From assembly GCA_016288755.1 (NCBI GenBank), contig JAEELE010000028.1:60071-124070 (forward strand): 64,000 bases of DNA. Reading direction: 5' to 3'. Below the pieces are notes generated by a model. It worked only from the letters and a program-made list of their open reading frames with translations. It was not told the DNA's origin and searched no databases. Both the position numbers and the translations under genes were made by a program. Shown here piece by piece: positions 1 through 9,835 of the stretch. The DNA is from Oscillospiraceae bacterium. GTDB taxonomy: Bacteria; Bacillota; Clostridia; Oscillospirales; Ruminococcaceae. How positions within the stretch are numbered: the first letter of the stretch is position 1; the number at the start of each line of letters is the position of its first letter.

Positions 1-2
1 TG

Positions 3-896
3 CCGACCGAAAAGGGACAGGTCGGTCTGACGCTGAAGGGCTTTCTGATCGAGCACAGCGATCTGCGGACGGCATGGCAGCTCTACCGCATGAAGCTGCC
101 GGTGCTCGCGGGCGCGGGCTGGGCGCTCTCGGGCAGCAGCCTGATCGGTCCGGAGATGGTCGATTCGCTCTATGAGCAGTCTGCGGCGGAGCTCCCCGAC
201 GAGCTGCGCACGATGATCGAGCAGATTCTCCCGCGGATCGCCGAAAGTCCGGCACCGTTCTCCTTCCTCGTCACCGGTCTGCCGCCGCGGCTCTTCCCGG
301 TGCAGTTCCACGCGGCACAGATCAATCCCCCGTCCGCCGACAGCATGAACACCGGCGACCAGATCCTGCTGCGGGATGACGACCGCATGAAACGCTATCT
401 CAGCGTGCTCGCGGAGCGCAAGCCGGCATACCGGAGCACCATTCTGTACTGCAGACCGCGGCGCGGCTTTCTTTCGATGGTCAGGGCATGGCTCGACGAA
501 TGCGAAAAGCAGGGCAAGCTCGAAAAGGGACTCGCGAAGGTGATCGCGAAGGACTACGAGGAGCAGCTCGAGCAGTACACCGACGATTACGTCTTTGCGC
601 TGTATGTCGGCGGCGAGGAGATTCTGCTGCTCGACCCGCGGCTCAATCACGACCTCAACGAGGGCTATCTCGATTTTGACATGCTGCTGACTGGGATCGA
701 GCGCGAGCTCAGGCGCCCGAAGAAGGATTACTCGCTGCCCGAGCCGAAAAAGCCGGCGCGCAGATCCAAAAAGGACGACACCGCCCCGCTGCCCGAAATG
801 CCCTCGGTCGAGGACGGCGCGAAGAAAAAGCCCAAAAAGCCCGCAGAGGAGGAGCCGAAGAAAAAAGGGTTCTTTGGAGGACTGTTCCGCAAATAA
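3..896 (+). CDS. Hypothetical protein, 5' end truncated by window edge; basic K/P-rich C-terminus
   Basis: Frame is open from base 3 through the listed ORF start at 90 to the TAA; ends KKKGFFGGLFRK. Confidence 0.6.
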   Translation, partial: PTEKGQVGLTLKGFLIEHSDLRTAWQLYRMKLPVLAGAGWALSGSSLIGPEMVDSLYEQSAAELPDELRTMIEQILPRIAESPAPFSFLVTGLPPRLFPVQFHAAQINPPSADSMNTGDQILLRDDDRMKRYLSVLAERKPAYRSTILYCRPRRGFLSMVRAWLDECEKQGKLEKGLAKVIAKDYEEQLEQYTDDYVFALYVGGEEILLLDPRLNHDLNEGYLDFDMLLTGIERELRRPKKDYSLPEPKKPARRSKKDDTAPLPEMPSVEDGAKKKPKKPAEEEPKKKGFFGGLFRK

Positions 897-913
897 TGCA
901 AGGGAGGCAAAAC

Positions 914-1789
914 GTGCTGAAAAAACTGCTCCGCGTGCTGCTGACACTCCTTGCCGTCAGCGCTGCCGCATTTGTCATGGCGCTCAACAACCGCTCCTTC
1001 ATCAGCACCGGCGGGCTCTACCCCGGCGGCGTGACCGGTCTGACCATGCTGATTCAGCGTGCCGCACAGCTGCTGCTGCACACGGATCTGCCGTTCACGG
1101 CGGTCAACCTCGCGCTGAACCTGATCCCCGTCTATATCGGCTTTCGCTATATCGGCAGGAGCTTTACGCTGTATTCCTGCATCGTGATCGTGCTCAGCAG
1201 CGTGCTGACCGATCTGCTGCCCGCCTGTGTTATCACCGAGGATGTGCTGCTCATCAGCATTTTCGGCGGGCTGATTCAGGGCGCTGCGGTCGCGGTCTGC
1301 CTCAATGCGGGCGCGACCTCCGGCGGGACCGACTTCATCTCGATCTTTCTCTCGGAGCGCAGCGGCGTCGATTCGTTCAACATCATCTTCGGCTTCAATG
1401 CGGTCATTCTCTGCGTTGCGGGGCTGCTGTTCGGCTGGGACAAGGCACTGTATTCGATCATTTTCCAGTATGCGGCGACCGCCGTGCTGCATGTGCTCTA
1501 CAAGCGCTATCAGCAGAGCACGCTCTTCATCGTGACGGCAAAGCCCGCGGAGATCTGCGAGATGATCTACCGGAAGACCCGCCACGGCGCGACCGTTCTC
1601 GAGGGAGAGGGTGCGCACAGCCACTGCGAGCGGCGCGTGGTGTACTCGATCGTCGCGGCGTCACAGTCGCGGCAGGTCATGCGCGCTGCCGTGGAGATCG
1701 ACCCGGAGGCTTTCCTCAACGAGGTCAGGACACAGAAGCTCGCCGGCTATTTCTATCAGCCGAAGGCAGGCAGCATCGGACCCGAATGA
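914..1789 (+). CDS. YitT family membrane protein (DUF161 plus C-terminal DUF2179-like)
   Basis: Multi-TM, GGLYPGGVTGL, GATSGGTDFISIFLS motifs; GTG at 914 has GGGAGG RBS (track start 896 also possible). Confidence 0.85.
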   Translation: MLKKLLRVLLTLLAVSAAAFVMALNNRSFISTGGLYPGGVTGLTMLIQRAAQLLLHTDLPFTAVNLALNLIPVYIGFRYIGRSFTLYSCIVIVLSSVLTDLLPACVITEDVLLISIFGGLIQGAAVAVCLNAGATSGGTDFISIFLSERSGVDSFNIIFGFNAVILCVAGLLFGWDKALYSIIFQYAATAVLHVLYKRYQQSTLFIVTAKPAEICEMIYRKTRHGATVLEGEGAHSHCERRVVYSIVAASQSRQVMRAAVEIDPEAFLNEVRTQKLAGYFYQPKAGSIGPE

Positions 1790-1793
1790 CTGA

Positions 1794-1826
1794 CCGCCCT
1801 CCGGAGGCTCCGGGGGGCGGTTTTTT
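1794..1826 (+). terminator. Rho-independent terminator after yitT-like gene
   Basis: CCGCCctccggaggctccggggGGCGG followed by TTTTTT. Confidence 0.8.
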
Positions 1827-1856
1827 GCGCCCGAAAAAGAAAATTCGCCGGAATGC

Positions 1857-1885
1857 TTGCTTTTTCCGGCACATTCTGGTATAAT
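1857..1885 (+). promoter_or_regulatory. Sigma70-type promoter for ORF 1930
   Basis: TTGCTT-17 bp-TATAAT. Confidence 0.6.
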
Positions 1886-1929
1886 AAGAAGTATTATGAG
1901 CAGGTGTCGCCTTTGCCCTGCTGAAAACG

Positions 1930-3090
1930 ATGAAAAAGGAGCCAACCGCAATGGACGATCAGAACAATCTCGCCAGCTCGCTTCTTGGAGATATGACCTA
2001 CGACGACCCGCGCAAGTCGCAGCAGCCTGCCGCGCCCGGTGCCGTCGACCCCCGTCTCGCCGGTGCGACCGTGCCGGTGCTCGACGACATGAGCACCTCG
2101 CCGCAGCCCGGTCCTGCCGTGCAGCATCCCGGCGGCGTCGACCCGCGTCTGGCGGGCGCCTCTGCTCCGCTGCTCGACGACATGGGTGCAAGCGCTGCCC
2201 CGCAGCAGCCGCAGAGCCGCTATCAGCAGCTGACGGTCGAGCAGATCACGATTCTGCAGCAGCAGCGCGCTGCGCAGGGTCTTCCGCCCTATACCGCGGA
2301 GGAGATCGAGGACCTGCAGCGGGAATTCATCGAGCGTCAGCGCGTTGCGGCACAACAGGCTGCGTTGGCGCAGCAGGCACAGGCGCAGGCAGCTGCCGGT
2401 GCACTGCTCGAGGAAACGACCTATCAGGCGCCGGAGAAAAAGCCCGCACACGAGGCACTGCCGCAGGTCGACGCAAGCGATCTGCTGGAGGAGCCCGCAC
2501 CCGAGCCCGAGCGCAAGGTCGTGTTCAATCAGGAGGACCTCGAGGCAGCCAAGCGCGCCGCCGTCAAGACCGCCTCCTCGGCGCTCTCCTCTGCACCGCA
2601 GACCGAGGCGGATGCCAAGCGCGCCCGTCAGCAGCTTGAGGCGCTGCGTCAGCAGCAGATGGCGGACCTCGCACAGGCAGGCTTTATGACCTCGATCATT
2701 CTGACGATCGTCGGCGTGATCGCGGCGGGCTGCATGATCTGGTTTGCGGCAAGACCCTTCGGGGACGGCTTTGAGCCCGGCGCGTTCTTCAATATCGCGG
2801 ACAAATTCTACAAGTTCGGCGGCATCGCGCTGGTGCTGCTCGCCTTCACGATCGTCCTGCGCGTCAAGCCGCTCAAGGGGCTGACCTCCTTCCTCTACGG
2901 TCTCGCCTCGGTGCTGCTGCTGATCCCCGGCATCGTCGTGCTGATCCAGAAAAAAGACGCCGGCGGCTTCGGGCTGACTGCGGCACTCTTTGTCCTCGCG
3001 ATCGTCGGCTGCTTTGCCGTGACCTTCGTGATCTCGACCAGCGACAAGCTCAACGCCTATTACGACCGCAAGGAGATCATGTACGACTGA
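1930..3090 (+). CDS. Hypothetical membrane protein with Q/A-rich N-terminal region and C-terminal TM segments
   Basis: 386 aa ORF; duplicated VDPRLAGA(T/S)xPxLDDM motif; several hydrophobic helices in C-terminal half. Confidence 0.7.
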   Translation: MKKEPTAMDDQNNLASSLLGDMTYDDPRKSQQPAAPGAVDPRLAGATVPVLDDMSTSPQPGPAVQHPGGVDPRLAGASAPLLDDMGASAAPQQPQSRYQQLTVEQITILQQQRAAQGLPPYTAEEIEDLQREFIERQRVAAQQAALAQQAQAQAAAGALLEETTYQAPEKKPAHEALPQVDASDLLEEPAPEPERKVVFNQEDLEAAKRAAVKTASSALSSAPQTEADAKRARQQLEALRQQQMADLAQAGFMTSIILTIVGVIAAGCMIWFAARPFGDGFEPGAFFNIADKFYKFGGIALVLLAFTIVLRVKPLKGLTSFLYGLASVLLLIPGIVVLIQKKDAGGFGLTAALFVLAIVGCFAVTFVISTSDKLNAYYDRKEIMYD

Positions 3091-3161
3091 GCGTTCAAAC
3101 GGTACATCGCGCCGGTTTTCAGCGTATCGCCTGAAGATCGGCGCTGTGGTTAGGAGTACAG

Positions 3162-3866
3162 ATGGAAATACAGCCGATCGCCTTTATCCGATGCCCGTTC
3201 CGTGAGAAATTCGGTCTGCCGCGGCAGAGCGGCATGGTCCCCTCGCTGACGGGCGAGGTCGTGTTCTGCCCGGAATTCAGCCGCCCGGAGGCGCTGCGCG
3301 GCATCGGGCAGTTTTCGCATCTGTGGCTGATCTGGGGCTTTTCCGAGGCAAAGCGCCCGGGCTCGGACGACTGGGCTGCAACGGTCCGACCGCCGCGGCT
3401 CGGCGGCAACACGCGGCTCGGCGTCTTCGCGACAAGGTCTCCGTTCCGCCCCAATCCCATAGGGCTCTCCTGCGTGCGGCTCGAAGCCGTTCACACGGAG
3501 CAAAACCCCGTTTCACTGACCGTCTCAGGGCTCGACCTGCTCGACGGCACCCCGATCTTTGACATGAAGCCCTATATTCCCGCTGCCGACAGCATTCCGG
3601 ATGCTTCCGAGGGCTACACCGCACAGACCAAGCTGCATACGCTGAACGTGCAGTTCCCGCCCGAGCTGCTCGCGCTGCTCCCAGAGGAGCACCGACAGAC
3701 CGTTCCGGCACTGCTCTCTCAGGATCCCCGCCCGGGCTATGCCGACGACCCGGAACGCATCTACGGCATGACCTTTGCCGGCTGCGATATCCGGTTCCGC
3801 GTTGCGGGCGATACCCTGACCGTCTGCACCGTCATACCACCGAAAGGAGCTCAGTCGATACTATGA
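3162..3866 (+). CDS. trmO: tRNA (N6-threonylcarbamoyladenosine37-N6)-methyltransferase TrmO-like (TsaA/YaeB family)
   Basis: IAFIRCPFREKFGLPRQSG, FSHLWLIWGF, FATRSPFRPNPIGLSCVRL, DLLDGTPIFDMKPYIP motifs. Confidence 0.9.
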   Translation: MEIQPIAFIRCPFREKFGLPRQSGMVPSLTGEVVFCPEFSRPEALRGIGQFSHLWLIWGFSEAKRPGSDDWAATVRPPRLGGNTRLGVFATRSPFRPNPIGLSCVRLEAVHTEQNPVSLTVSGLDLLDGTPIFDMKPYIPAADSIPDASEGYTAQTKLHTLNVQFPPELLALLPEEHRQTVPALLSQDPRPGYADDPERIYGMTFAGCDIRFRVAGDTLTVCTVIPPKGAQSIL

Positions 3867-4252
3867 GCAAGCTGTATGAATCCGGAGAGGATTACCTCGA
3901 GACCATTCTCATTCTGCACAACCGCAAAAACTATGTCCGCGCGGTCGATGTCGCACACGAAATGGGCGTTTCCAAGCCCAGCGTCAGCCGTGCAATGGGC
4001 ATTCTGCGCGACGGCGGCTTCATCCTCGTCGAGGAGGACGGCAATATCCGCCTCACCGATGCCGGGCGCGAGGTCGCTGAGCGCATCTACGAGCGGCACC
4101 GCGTCCTGACGCGCTGGCTGGTCGACCTCGGCGTGCCCGAGGACATCGCCGCTGCCGACGCCTGCAAGCTCGAGCACGATATCAGCATCGAATCCTTTGA
4201 GGCGCTCAAGACACATCTGCAGAACGCCCATCCCAATGTCAGCACAGACTGA
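3863..4252 (+). CDS. Metal-dependent transcriptional regulator, DtxR/MntR family
   Basis: ESGEDYLETILIL, VRAVDVAHEMGVSKPSVSRAMGIL wHTH, C-terminal metal-binding-like ACKLEHDIS. Confidence 0.85.
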   Translation: MSKLYESGEDYLETILILHNRKNYVRAVDVAHEMGVSKPSVSRAMGILRDGGFILVEEDGNIRLTDAGREVAERIYERHRVLTRWLVDLGVPEDIAAADACKLEHDISIESFEALKTHLQNAHPNVSTD

Positions 4253-4279
4253 CCGCAGCAGAGCAAAGGAGCTGCATTC

Positions 4280-5140
4280 ATGAATCTCAACGCATTTTTC
4301 CGCAGCACAAAATTCCGGGTGCTGATCGGCGTGCTCGCGCTGCTCACCGGCATCCTGATCTATTCGGCAAAGCAGGGCGGGCACAAAGATATTGTCAGCC
4401 GGGCGCTGTCATTTGCCGTTTCCCCCGTGCGGAATTTCTCCTCCGCCATTTCCGATGATGTGGATGAGACGCTCGATATCTATTTCAAGGCGAAGGCATA
4501 CCGCGAGGAGAATGCCCGCCTGCGCGAGCAAATCTCAATTCTGAATCAGGAGCTGGTCGGCTATGACGAGGCAGTCGCGGAGCTCAAGGCACTGCGCGAT
4601 CTGCTGAAGATCAGGGAGAAGAATCCCGGCTTCAGAACGAGCGAGCCCTGCCGCATCATGAGCACGCTGACCAACGATCTGACCGGCAGCCTCCTGATCG
4701 ATCAGGGCGAGGACGACGGGCTCACGCTCGGCGCACCGGTCATCTGCAGCGACGGGCTGGTCGGCGTGGTCTCCGCGCTCACTGCGCGCACTGCCACCGT
4801 GACGACCGTGCTGTCGCCGGAGCTCTCGGTCGGCGCTGTTGTGCTCGAGGCGAATGAAAACGGCATCGTCGAGGGCACGCTGAAGCTCGCGGAGGAAAAC
4901 CGCACGAAGCTCATCTATCTCAACAAAAACACCGCGGTCAAGCGCGGTGATCTGGTCATCACAGCCGGCGCGACCGGGCTGTTCCCCTACGGGCTCGTGA
5001 TCGGCAATGTCACCGAGACCGGCACGGAGGACACCGGTCTGACCGATTATGCCGTGATCGCACCGAGCGTCGATCTGGAATCGCTCGAGACCGTGACCGT
5101 GCTGCTCGATTTCGACGGAAGGGGTGTTTCGCTCCCATGA
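4280..5140 (+). CDS. mreC: Rod shape-determining protein MreC
   Basis: N-terminal TM, coiled coil, GLVGVVS / AVVLEANENGIVEGTL region; adjacent to mreD-like gene. Confidence 0.85.
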   Translation: MNLNAFFRSTKFRVLIGVLALLTGILIYSAKQGGHKDIVSRALSFAVSPVRNFSSAISDDVDETLDIYFKAKAYREENARLREQISILNQELVGYDEAVAELKALRDLLKIREKNPGFRTSEPCRIMSTLTNDLTGSLLIDQGEDDGLTLGAPVICSDGLVGVVSALTARTATVTTVLSPELSVGAVVLEANENGIVEGTLKLAEENRTKLIYLNKNTAVKRGDLVITAGATGLFPYGLVIGNVTETGTEDTGLTDYAVIAPSVDLESLETVTVLLDFDGRGVSLP

Positions 5141-5703
5141 AGCATCCGCGCAAGCAACGCTCCCGCTCCGAGATCAAAACCGCCCGCCGCAACGCATGGC
5201 GCATGCTGCTGAGCTTTGTGCTGCTGCTGATCTGCGCGGTCCCGATGCTCGGCGGGCATGTGCAGCCGCTGCCGGTCATTCCCGCGGTCATGTGCATCGC
5301 GATGAATGAGGAATTCGGCTTCACGACCTTCTGTGCCGTGACTGCCGGGCTGCTGATTGACATTTCCTGCGGCAATCTGCTGGGGGCGAACGCGATCTTT
5401 CTCGTGCTCGCCGCCGCTGCGGTCTGGCTGCTGTTCACCGATCTGCTGCGGCGCGGCTTTCTGCACTGGCTCCTGCTGACGGCTGCGGCGGTCTTTCTGC
5501 GCGCCGGGCTCGCGCTGGCACTGCCCATGCTGATGACCCGCGGCACCGACCGTACCGTCCTCTGGGGGGCGGTTCTGCTCCCCTCCTGCATTCTGACAAT
5601 GCTCACGGCACTGATCGTCTATGTGCTCTATCTGCCCTGCGGCAGACTGCTGACCAGGCGCGTCCGCTCGATGGATGCCGCCGCGATCCGCCGTGACTGG
5701 TAA
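5137..5703 (+). CDS. mreD: MreD-like rod shape-determining membrane protein
   Basis: Multi-TM, overlaps mreC stop by 4 nt. Confidence 0.7.
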   Translation: MKHPRKQRSRSEIKTARRNAWRMLLSFVLLLICAVPMLGGHVQPLPVIPAVMCIAMNEEFGFTTFCAVTAGLLIDISCGNLLGANAIFLVLAAAAVWLLFTDLLRRGFLHWLLLTAAAVFLRAGLALALPMLMTRGTDRTVLWGAVLLPSCILTMLTALIVYVLYLPCGRLLTRRVRSMDAAAIRRDW

Positions 5704-5709
5704 CTGAAC

Positions 5710-6309
5710 ATGAACATCTCTGACAAGGAAAAAACGCGCATCAGCAAATTCATGAGCCTTGTGCTGCGGCATCAGCCCGAGGCTGCCGGGGTCACGGTCG
5801 ACCCGAAGGGCGGCTGGGCAAAGGTCTCCGCGCTGATTCACGGCATGCGCCAGAAGGGCTTCCCGATCACGGAGGCGCTGCTGGAGGAGATCGTCGCGGA
5901 GGACGCAAAGCAGCGCTATTCCTTTGACGCGACGCATACGAAGATTCGCGCTAATCAGGGGCATTCCTTCCCCGTTGAGCTCGGGCTCACACCGCTGACG
6001 CCGCCGGAATTCCTCTGGCACGGCACGGCGTCGCGCTTTCTCGACGGCATTTTCCGCGAGGGGCTCTGCAAAATGCAGCGGCAGCATGTGCACCTCTCCC
6101 CCGACCCCGAAACGGCGATGAAGGTCGGTGCACGCCACGGAAAAGCGATCGTGCTGCGCGTGCGGGCACTGGACATGCACCGCGCCGGGTATGTCTTTTT
6201 CTGCTCTGACAACGGCGTCTGGCTCACGGAGCATGTGCCGCCGGAGTTTTTGGAAATCATGGCGCAATCCGATGAAACAACCGCGCACATTTTGTGCGGA
6301 AACGGATAG
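5710..6309 (+). CDS. kptA: RNA 2'-phosphotransferase (Tpt1/KptA family)
   Basis: SKFMSLVLRHQPEAAG, FLWHGTASRFLDGIFREGL, HVHLSPDPETAMKVGARHG, GVWLTEHVPPEFL motifs. Confidence 0.92.
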   Translation: MNISDKEKTRISKFMSLVLRHQPEAAGVTVDPKGGWAKVSALIHGMRQKGFPITEALLEEIVAEDAKQRYSFDATHTKIRANQGHSFPVELGLTPLTPPEFLWHGTASRFLDGIFREGLCKMQRQHVHLSPDPETAMKVGARHGKAIVLRVRALDMHRAGYVFFCSDNGVWLTEHVPPEFLEIMAQSDETTAHILCGNG

Positions 6310-6331
6310 AATATAGAAAAGAGGCTGACAA

Positions 6332-7345
6332 ATGGAAATCTATCTGCAAACAGGGCAGCTTTTTACCGTTCCGACTGCCGTTGCAGATCATCTTCTGAAG
6401 CTCGCGACGCACGATCAGCTGAAGATTCTGCTCTTCGTGCTCTGTCACGCCGACGAGCCGCTGACCGAGGACATGATCGTGAAGGCGTGCAAGGTGCCCG
6501 CATCGGCGATCCCCGAGGCACTGAGCTTCTGGCAGGAGGTCAATGTGCTGCGCACGGACGCCGCTCTTCCGGCGGTCACGCTGACGCAGCAGTCCGACGC
6601 ACCCGCACAGACCGTTCAGCAGCCCGCCGCCGTGACAAAGCCCGCGGAATCCGCAGCCGCCGTGCCGCGGCAGACGACCAGTGCTTCGGTCTCGATGATG
6701 CCCGCGGAGCTTGCGGCACATGTCGACAGCAGCGACGAGCTGCGGCAGATGTACGCGATGATCGAGCAGAAGCACGGCAATGTGCTCAACTTCACCGAGC
6801 AGAAGTCCTTCTACTGGATGCACGACCATCTGGGGCTGCCTGCCGATGTCATCATCATGCTCGCTGCATACTGCATCTCGATCGGCTGCTTCCGCCCCGC
6901 TTATATGGATCAGATCGCTGCGGACTGGGCAGCTTGCGGCGTCACGACGCATGAGCTGGCGCAGGAGGATATTCAGCGGCGCGAGCAGAACCGCAGCTTC
7001 ACCGGCGCGGTCATGAAGCTCTTTGAGATGCGCCGCCGACCGACCGAAAAGCAGCAGGCGTTCATCGACCGCTGGCAGCTGCTCGGATTTCCGATCGAGA
7101 TGATCCGCATCGCCTATGAAAAAAGCCGCGATTCTGCCGACGACAAGCTGTCATTCCCGTACATCGACCGCATTCTCACGCGCTGGCATGAGAGCGGCAT
7201 CAAAACCGCTGCACAGGCAGAGCTCGATGAAGCGGCTTTCCGCGAAAGCCGGAAGAAAAAGAAATCCGCGGCAGATCAGCCTGCCGCCCCGACCGACTCG
7301 TCCATCGACATGGACGATGTGGTCCGCCTTGTAAATGTACTCTGA
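6332..7345 (+). CDS. DnaD-domain replication protein
   Basis: C-terminal DnaD-like KQQAFIDRWQLLGFPIEMIRIAYEKS; followed by a DnaC/DnaI-like ATPase. Confidence 0.8.
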   Translation: MEIYLQTGQLFTVPTAVADHLLKLATHDQLKILLFVLCHADEPLTEDMIVKACKVPASAIPEALSFWQEVNVLRTDAALPAVTLTQQSDAPAQTVQQPAAVTKPAESAAAVPRQTTSASVSMMPAELAAHVDSSDELRQMYAMIEQKHGNVLNFTEQKSFYWMHDHLGLPADVIIMLAAYCISIGCFRPAYMDQIAADWAACGVTTHELAQEDIQRREQNRSFTGAVMKLFEMRRRPTEKQQAFIDRWQLLGFPIEMIRIAYEKSRDSADDKLSFPYIDRILTRWHESGIKTAAQAELDEAAFRESRKKKKSAADQPAAPTDSSIDMDDVVRLVNVL

Positions 7346-7360
7346 CAAAGGAGTGATACG

Positions 7361-8332
7361 GTGCAGAAGGAACAGATTTACAACGCTGCGGTCGCACGCA
7401 TCGACGCGCGGCGCCATGCAGCACGGCTCGAGCAGGAGCGGCGCACGGACGAGATCATGCGCAGGATTCCCGAGGCTGTCGAGCTCGACCGCCAGCTTCG
7501 TTCGGTCTGCATGCGTGTCTTTGAAGCAGCAGGCAAGGAGGACCGGGAAAAACGGCTCGCGGCGATTCAGAAGCAGACCGCCGAGGCAGACCGCATGCTC
7601 CGCGCGATCCTCACTGCAAACGGCTACCCCGAGGATTATCTCGACATTCACTATTCCTGCCCGATCTGCAATGATTCCGGTTTTCACGAGGGGCGCCGCT
7701 GCGAATGCCTGCAGCGGGAAATCTCCGCACTCGCCGCAGACGCGATCAATCAGGAATCACAGCTCGCGCTGTCGCAGTTTGATACGTTTTCGCTGCAGTA
7801 TTACAGCGATCTGCCGCAGAATGAAGCTGCCGCGATGCAGCGGATTCTTCAGCACTGCAAAAATTATGCCGAGCTCTTTACGCCCGGCGAATCTGACAGC
7901 CTGCTGATGCTCGGAAAGCCCGGGCTCGGCAAAACGCATCTTTCACTCGCGATTGCCAGTGTGCTGATCGAGCGCGGCTTCACGGTCATCTATGATTCCG
8001 TGGGCGCACTGCTCCACAAGCTCGAGCTCGAGCACTTCGGGCGCAGCAAATCTGAGGAGGACACCCTCAGCTCCGTGCTCGAATGCGATCTGCTGATTCT
8101 CGACGATTTCGGCACGGAATTTGACACGGCCTTTACGCAGTCGCAGATCTATACCATTCTCAACAGCCGCATGAACGCACGCCGCGCCACGATCATCAAC
8201 ACGAATCTGACGCTGGAGGAGCTCAGAGCACATTACGGCGAGCGCATTTTCTCCAGACTGGTCACAAGCAAGATCATGCAGTTCTACGGCAAGGATATCC
8301 GCCTGAAAAAACGACAAGGAGGCAGCACATGA
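7361..8332 (+). CDS. DnaC/DnaI-like helicase loader ATPase
   Basis: Walker A LGKPGLGKTHLSLAI, Walker B LLILDDFGTE; N-terminal CPICNDSGFHEGRRCEC zinc motif. Confidence 0.88.
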   Translation: MQKEQIYNAAVARIDARRHAARLEQERRTDEIMRRIPEAVELDRQLRSVCMRVFEAAGKEDREKRLAAIQKQTAEADRMLRAILTANGYPEDYLDIHYSCPICNDSGFHEGRRCECLQREISALAADAINQESQLALSQFDTFSLQYYSDLPQNEAAAMQRILQHCKNYAELFTPGESDSLLMLGKPGLGKTHLSLAIASVLIERGFTVIYDSVGALLHKLELEHFGRSKSEEDTLSSVLECDLLILDDFGTEFDTAFTQSQIYTILNSRMNARRATIINTNLTLEELRAHYGERIFSRLVTSKIMQFYGKDIRLKKRQGGST

Positions 8333-9264
8333 ACGAGATCACTCTGCAATCGATCAATGAAGACATCCGCACTGCGCCCGAATCACTTGTGATCGACGCG
8401 GAAGCCGGCTACGACCGCATGCTCCGTGCACTTGCCGACGACATCTGCCGGCACGCTTCCGAGCGCCCGATCACGCTGATCTCCGGACCCTCGGGCTCGG
8501 GCAAGACGACCACCGCCTGCCGTCTTGAGCAGATTCTCGATGCAGCAGGCTTTGAATCGCACACGCTCTCGATGGACGATTACTACGCAGACGGCACGCG
8601 CAACAAGGACATTGTCGACCAGTTCGGCAAGCCCGATTACGAGTCGCCGCTCCGCCTCGACATCGACCTGCTCAACACGCAGCTGCGCCAGCTCGCAAAA
8701 GGCGAGGAGGTCGAGCTGCCGCGCTTCGATTTCGCAAACCAGAAGCAGGTCAAGTCCGGAAAGATTCTGCGCCGCCGCCCGCATGAGCTCATTATCATGG
8801 AGGGCATTCACGCGCTGAACCCCGAGGTCACAGGCGATTCGCACGACACCGCAAACCGCGTCTATCTCAGCGTGCGCACGCGCATCTCCGACAACGAGGA
8901 GCGCCTGCATCCCTCGCTGATCCGCTTTGCAAGGCGTCTCATCCGCGACAGCCGCACCCGCGGACGTTCCGCCGAGGAATCCTGCAATATGCTCTCGAGC
9001 ATCTCGCGCGGCGAAAACCTCTACATCATGCCGTATAAGCACCTTGCCGACTACGAGCTTGATACGTTTCTCGCCTACGAGCTCTCGGTCTACCGCCCCT
9101 ATCTGCTCGGCACGGTGCGCAAACTCGCCGAAACTGCTCCAGCCGAGACCGGCATTCCGATGCTGCTGCGCTTCCTTGAGGAGCTCGAACCGATGGATGC
9201 GGAATGGATTCCGGAGCAGTCGCTCGTCCGCGAGTTCATCGGCGGGTCGGTCTTTGTCGGATGA
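8329..9264 (+). CDS. Uridine kinase/phosphoribulokinase-like P-loop kinase
   Basis: SGPSGSGKTTTACRLE, LSMDDYYADG, IMEGIHALNPEV. Confidence 0.85.
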   Translation: MNEITLQSINEDIRTAPESLVIDAEAGYDRMLRALADDICRHASERPITLISGPSGSGKTTTACRLEQILDAAGFESHTLSMDDYYADGTRNKDIVDQFGKPDYESPLRLDIDLLNTQLRQLAKGEEVELPRFDFANQKQVKSGKILRRRPHELIIMEGIHALNPEVTGDSHDTANRVYLSVRTRISDNEERLHPSLIRFARRLIRDSRTRGRSAEESCNMLSSISRGENLYIMPYKHLADYELDTFLAYELSVYRPYLLGTVRKLAETAPAETGIPMLLRFLEELEPMDAEWIPEQSLVREFIGGSVFVG

Positions 9265-9791
9265 ACCCGACCGCTGTGTGCTTTTCCGGACACCGACCGG
9301 AAAAGCTGCCGCGCGGCAGCTTTCTGCACATGATGCAAAGCCTGCTCTATGCCGAGATCGAGGACGCCTACCGGCTGGGCGCGCGGCGCTTTCTCACCGG
9401 TATGGCGCAGGGCGTCGATCTGTGGGCAGCAGACTGTGTGCTGCATCTGCGGACATATGACCCGGATGTGAAGCTGATCTGTGCGAATCCGTATCCGACA
9501 CACGGCAGCGGTCTGCGCAGGGAGGCGCGCTATCATCAGCTGACCGTGCTGCATGCGGCGGATGAGGTCGTGCAGGTTTGCCCCGCGTATGCCGCAGACT
9601 GCTTCCGGCGCAGAAATGCGTATATGATCGAACACAGTGACTGCCTGATTGCGATGGTCTCCGACATGCACTCCGGCACGGGGCAGACCATCCGCCTGGC
9701 AAAGCAGCAGGGGCTCAGTCTGCGGCTGATCACACTCGACCGCGCGCTCGAGCATTCTGAGAACCACGCAGAACGGCGCTATTACTACTGA
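9261..9791 (+). CDS. SLOG-family protein (DUF1273/YpsA-like)
   Basis: AVCFSGHRPEKLP, FLTGMAQGVDLWAA; ATG at 9261 overlaps upstream TGA (ATGA). Confidence 0.8.
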   Translation: MNPTAVCFSGHRPEKLPRGSFLHMMQSLLYAEIEDAYRLGARRFLTGMAQGVDLWAADCVLHLRTYDPDVKLICANPYPTHGSGLRREARYHQLTVLHAADEVVQVCPAYAADCFRRRNAYMIEHSDCLIAMVSDMHSGTGQTIRLAKQQGLSLRLITLDRALEHSENHAERRYYY

Positions 9792-9835
9792 ATCCTGAAG
9801 GGAGGATTGCAGCCCGGACAGGCTGCAGAACGAAC

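Noticed and set aside
5047-6288. 413 aa minus-strand ORF opposite mreD/kptA
   Set aside because: Antisense shadow; Q/H/R-rich composition.
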